Source: Ornithomonoglobus_A sp034090805
GTDB taxonomy: Bacteria > Bacillota > Clostridia > UBA1381
Direction: 5' to 3'
Assembly (NCBI GenBank): GCA_034090805.1
Contig: JAXDRV010000017.1
Span: forward strand, 1 to 14,511
DNA: 14,511 nt
The notes below the pieces were generated by a model. That model was not told the origin of the DNA, made no database searches, and saw nothing but the letters and a program-made list of their open reading frames with translations. A program made the translations under genes and the position numbers. Shown here piece after piece: positions 13,747 through 14,511 of the stretch; positions within the stretch are counted from its first letter, which is position 1; each line of letters opens with the position of its first letter.

Positions 13747-14181
13747 ATGACAGAATACGAAAAAATGAAAATCCCCGAACTGCGGGCAAGCGGTATGGGA
13801 TATAAGGCGATTGCGTATGTTCTTGGTCTTTCACGCGATGCCGTGAGAGGCTTTTGCAGAAAGTATGGCTTAAACGGAAATGCAGAGGTTATGCAGAAAA
13901 ACATGGAACTCAAAGTTAAAAACGGAGTGCTGTGCCTTAACTGTTCAAAGCCTCTTGAATCTAAGCATCACGGACGAAAACGGAAGTTTTGCTGCGATGA
14001 GTGCCGCCGAGAGTGGTGGAAACAAAACGCAGATAAAATCAATCGCAGCCGTGACGCAATGTATCAATGCGAATGCAGTTACTGTCATAAGCAATTCATT
14101 AGTTATGGGAACAGGCACAGAAAATTTTGCAGTCATGAATGTTATATAAAAGACCGATTTGGAGGAACTAAGTTTGAATAA
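13747..14181 (+). CDS. HTH plus double zinc-ribbon DNA-binding protein
   Basis: A 144-residue protein starting ATG 13747, SD GAGGTGAG just upstream. Residues 7-42 are a resolvase-like helix-turn-helix (LRASGMGYKAIAYVLGLSRD). Two treble-clef or zinc-ribbon units follow: Cys63, Cys66, Cys83, Cys86 and Cys110, Cys113, Cys128, Cys132, each ending in the pattern RKFC-x2-EC. Proteins of this layout are recurrent in Clostridia mobile elements and phages, sometimes labelled sigma-factor-like, but their function is not established. It probably binds DNA. It sits between the tandem terminators and a ParB-domain gene. It could be a late regulator or a packaging accessory. Confidence 0.8.
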   Translation: MTEYEKMKIPELRASGMGYKAIAYVLGLSRDAVRGFCRKYGLNGNAEVMQKNMELKVKNGVLCLNCSKPLESKHHGRKRKFCCDECRREWWKQNADKINRSRDAMYQCECSYCHKQFISYGNRHRKFCSHECYIKDRFGGTKFE

Positions 14182-14302
14182 AATTGCCCATATCACCGCC
14201 TTTTGCTCGGGGCAGTACCCATGTACAGCACCACTCGCTGCAAGACGGCAATCTGAACGATTTTCTTGCAAACTTAAAGTGTTGAGAAAGGATTTAATAT
14301 AA
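14174..14302 (+). CDS. Possible 42-codon ORF starting at TTG
   Basis: TTG at 14174 overlaps the end of the zinc-ribbon gene, with a perfect SD (GGAGGA, 14161-14166) about 8 nt before it. It would encode 42 residues with three cysteines (two as CSGQYPC) and ends 1 bp before the ParB-domain ATG. No family is recognised. The SD and end-to-start fit support translation; the rare start and odd composition argue against it. Confidence 0.35.
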   Translation: MNKIAHITAFCSGQYPCTAPLAARRQSERFSCKLKVLRKDLI

Positions 14303-14303
14303 A

Positions 14304-14511
14304 ATGGAATTTAAAAAACTGAAAATTAACGCACTCATTCCTGCAAGCTACAATCCGAGAAAGAAATTAAAACCGGGTGATGCGGAATATGAGAAGATAA
14401 AAAACAGCATAACGGAGTTTGGATATGTTGATCCTATCATTGTAAATTCGGACATGACCATTATCGGCGGACATCAGCGGTGGTCGGTATTAAAAGCTCT
14501 GGGTTATGATG
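14304..14511 (+). CDS. ParB N-terminal-domain protein (partial, cut by window edge)
   Basis: The first 69 residues of a longer protein, open at the right edge. ATG 14304 follows SD AAAGGA (14287-14292) at a long spacing of 11 nt. The segment is a ParB/sulfiredoxin-like nuclease fold: LIPASYNPRKKL at residues 11-22, FGYVDPIIVNSD and the phosphate-binding GGHQR at 55-59. In phages this domain is often fused to a C-terminal DNA methyltransferase and lies just before the terminase, so a ParB-methyltransferase that modifies phage DNA is likely, but the catalytic part is outside the window. A plasmid partition ParB is less likely, as no ParA precedes it. Confidence 0.85.
   Translation, partial: MEFKKLKINALIPASYNPRKKLKPGDAEYEKIKNSITEFGYVDPIIVNSDMTIIGGHQRWSVLKALGYD

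Noticed and set aside
13945..14271. 108-codon minus-strand ORF over the zinc-ribbon gene
   Set aside because: It overlaps a gene with clear cysteine motifs and good SD, and its own sequence shows no family pattern.

Overview
The window looks like low-GC Firmicutes DNA, most likely a gut Clostridia member. Coding is AT-rich, Shine-Dalgarno sites are strong (GGAGG types), and gene ends are tightly packed or overlapping. It has two parts: the end of a host carbohydrate-metabolism operon (about 1-2970) and the replication-to-packaging section of a tailed-phage genome, most simply a prophage (about 3450 to the right edge). No integrase, CI-type repressor, capsid or terminase gene lies in the window, so the element continues to the right and its left boundary is not proven.

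Region 1 (1-2964): the 3' part of a large glycoside hydrolase resembling the GH106 (alpha-L-rhamnosidase-like) group. The homologous reading frame continues upstream of its only available start but is interrupted there by three stop codons, so the gene looks broken. It is followed after 6 bp by a PHP-family metal-dependent phosphoesterase. A perfect 18-bp inverted repeat about 160 bp further on probably ends host transcription.

Region 2 (3449-11955): a collinear block of DNA-replication genes, all on the plus strand. It runs: a 34-codon leader ORF overlapping a helix-turn-helix regulator; a SNF2-type helicase; a small coiled-coil protein; a four-cysteine protein that may bind ssDNA; a family A DNA polymerase with a proofreading domain but no 5'-nuclease; a DUF4406-type protein; and a 927-residue primase-helicase (RepB-like primase plus DUF927 ATPase). 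Together these could supply a self-contained replisome: primer synthesis, unwinding, strand protection and synthesis.

Region 3 (11956-13049): a 280-bp AT-rich, repeat-bearing non-coding stretch (candidate origin or control region), then a VRR-NUC nuclease and a DUF1492/RinA/ArpU-like late-transcription activator joined by an ATGA overlap. Directly after the activator lie three AGTTCC boxes spaced exactly 10 bp apart, followed by a TATAAT element without a proper -35. This is a convincing candidate for the activator-dependent late promoter.

Region 4 (13050-14511): the start of the packaging/late module. It has an HNH endonuclease, a 316-bp non-coding stretch with G/C-rich palindromes (cos-like) and two strong tandem terminator hairpins, an HTH plus double-zinc-ribbon protein, a possible 42-codon ORF, and the N-terminus of a ParB-domain protein cut by the window edge. 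In related phages the terminase usually follows.

The most interesting non-gene signals are the phased AGTTCC boxes, the GTTAC repeats before the nuclease gene, the leader ORF carrying an 11-bp dyad ahead of the regulator, and the cos-like and hairpin-rich stretch after the HNH gene.
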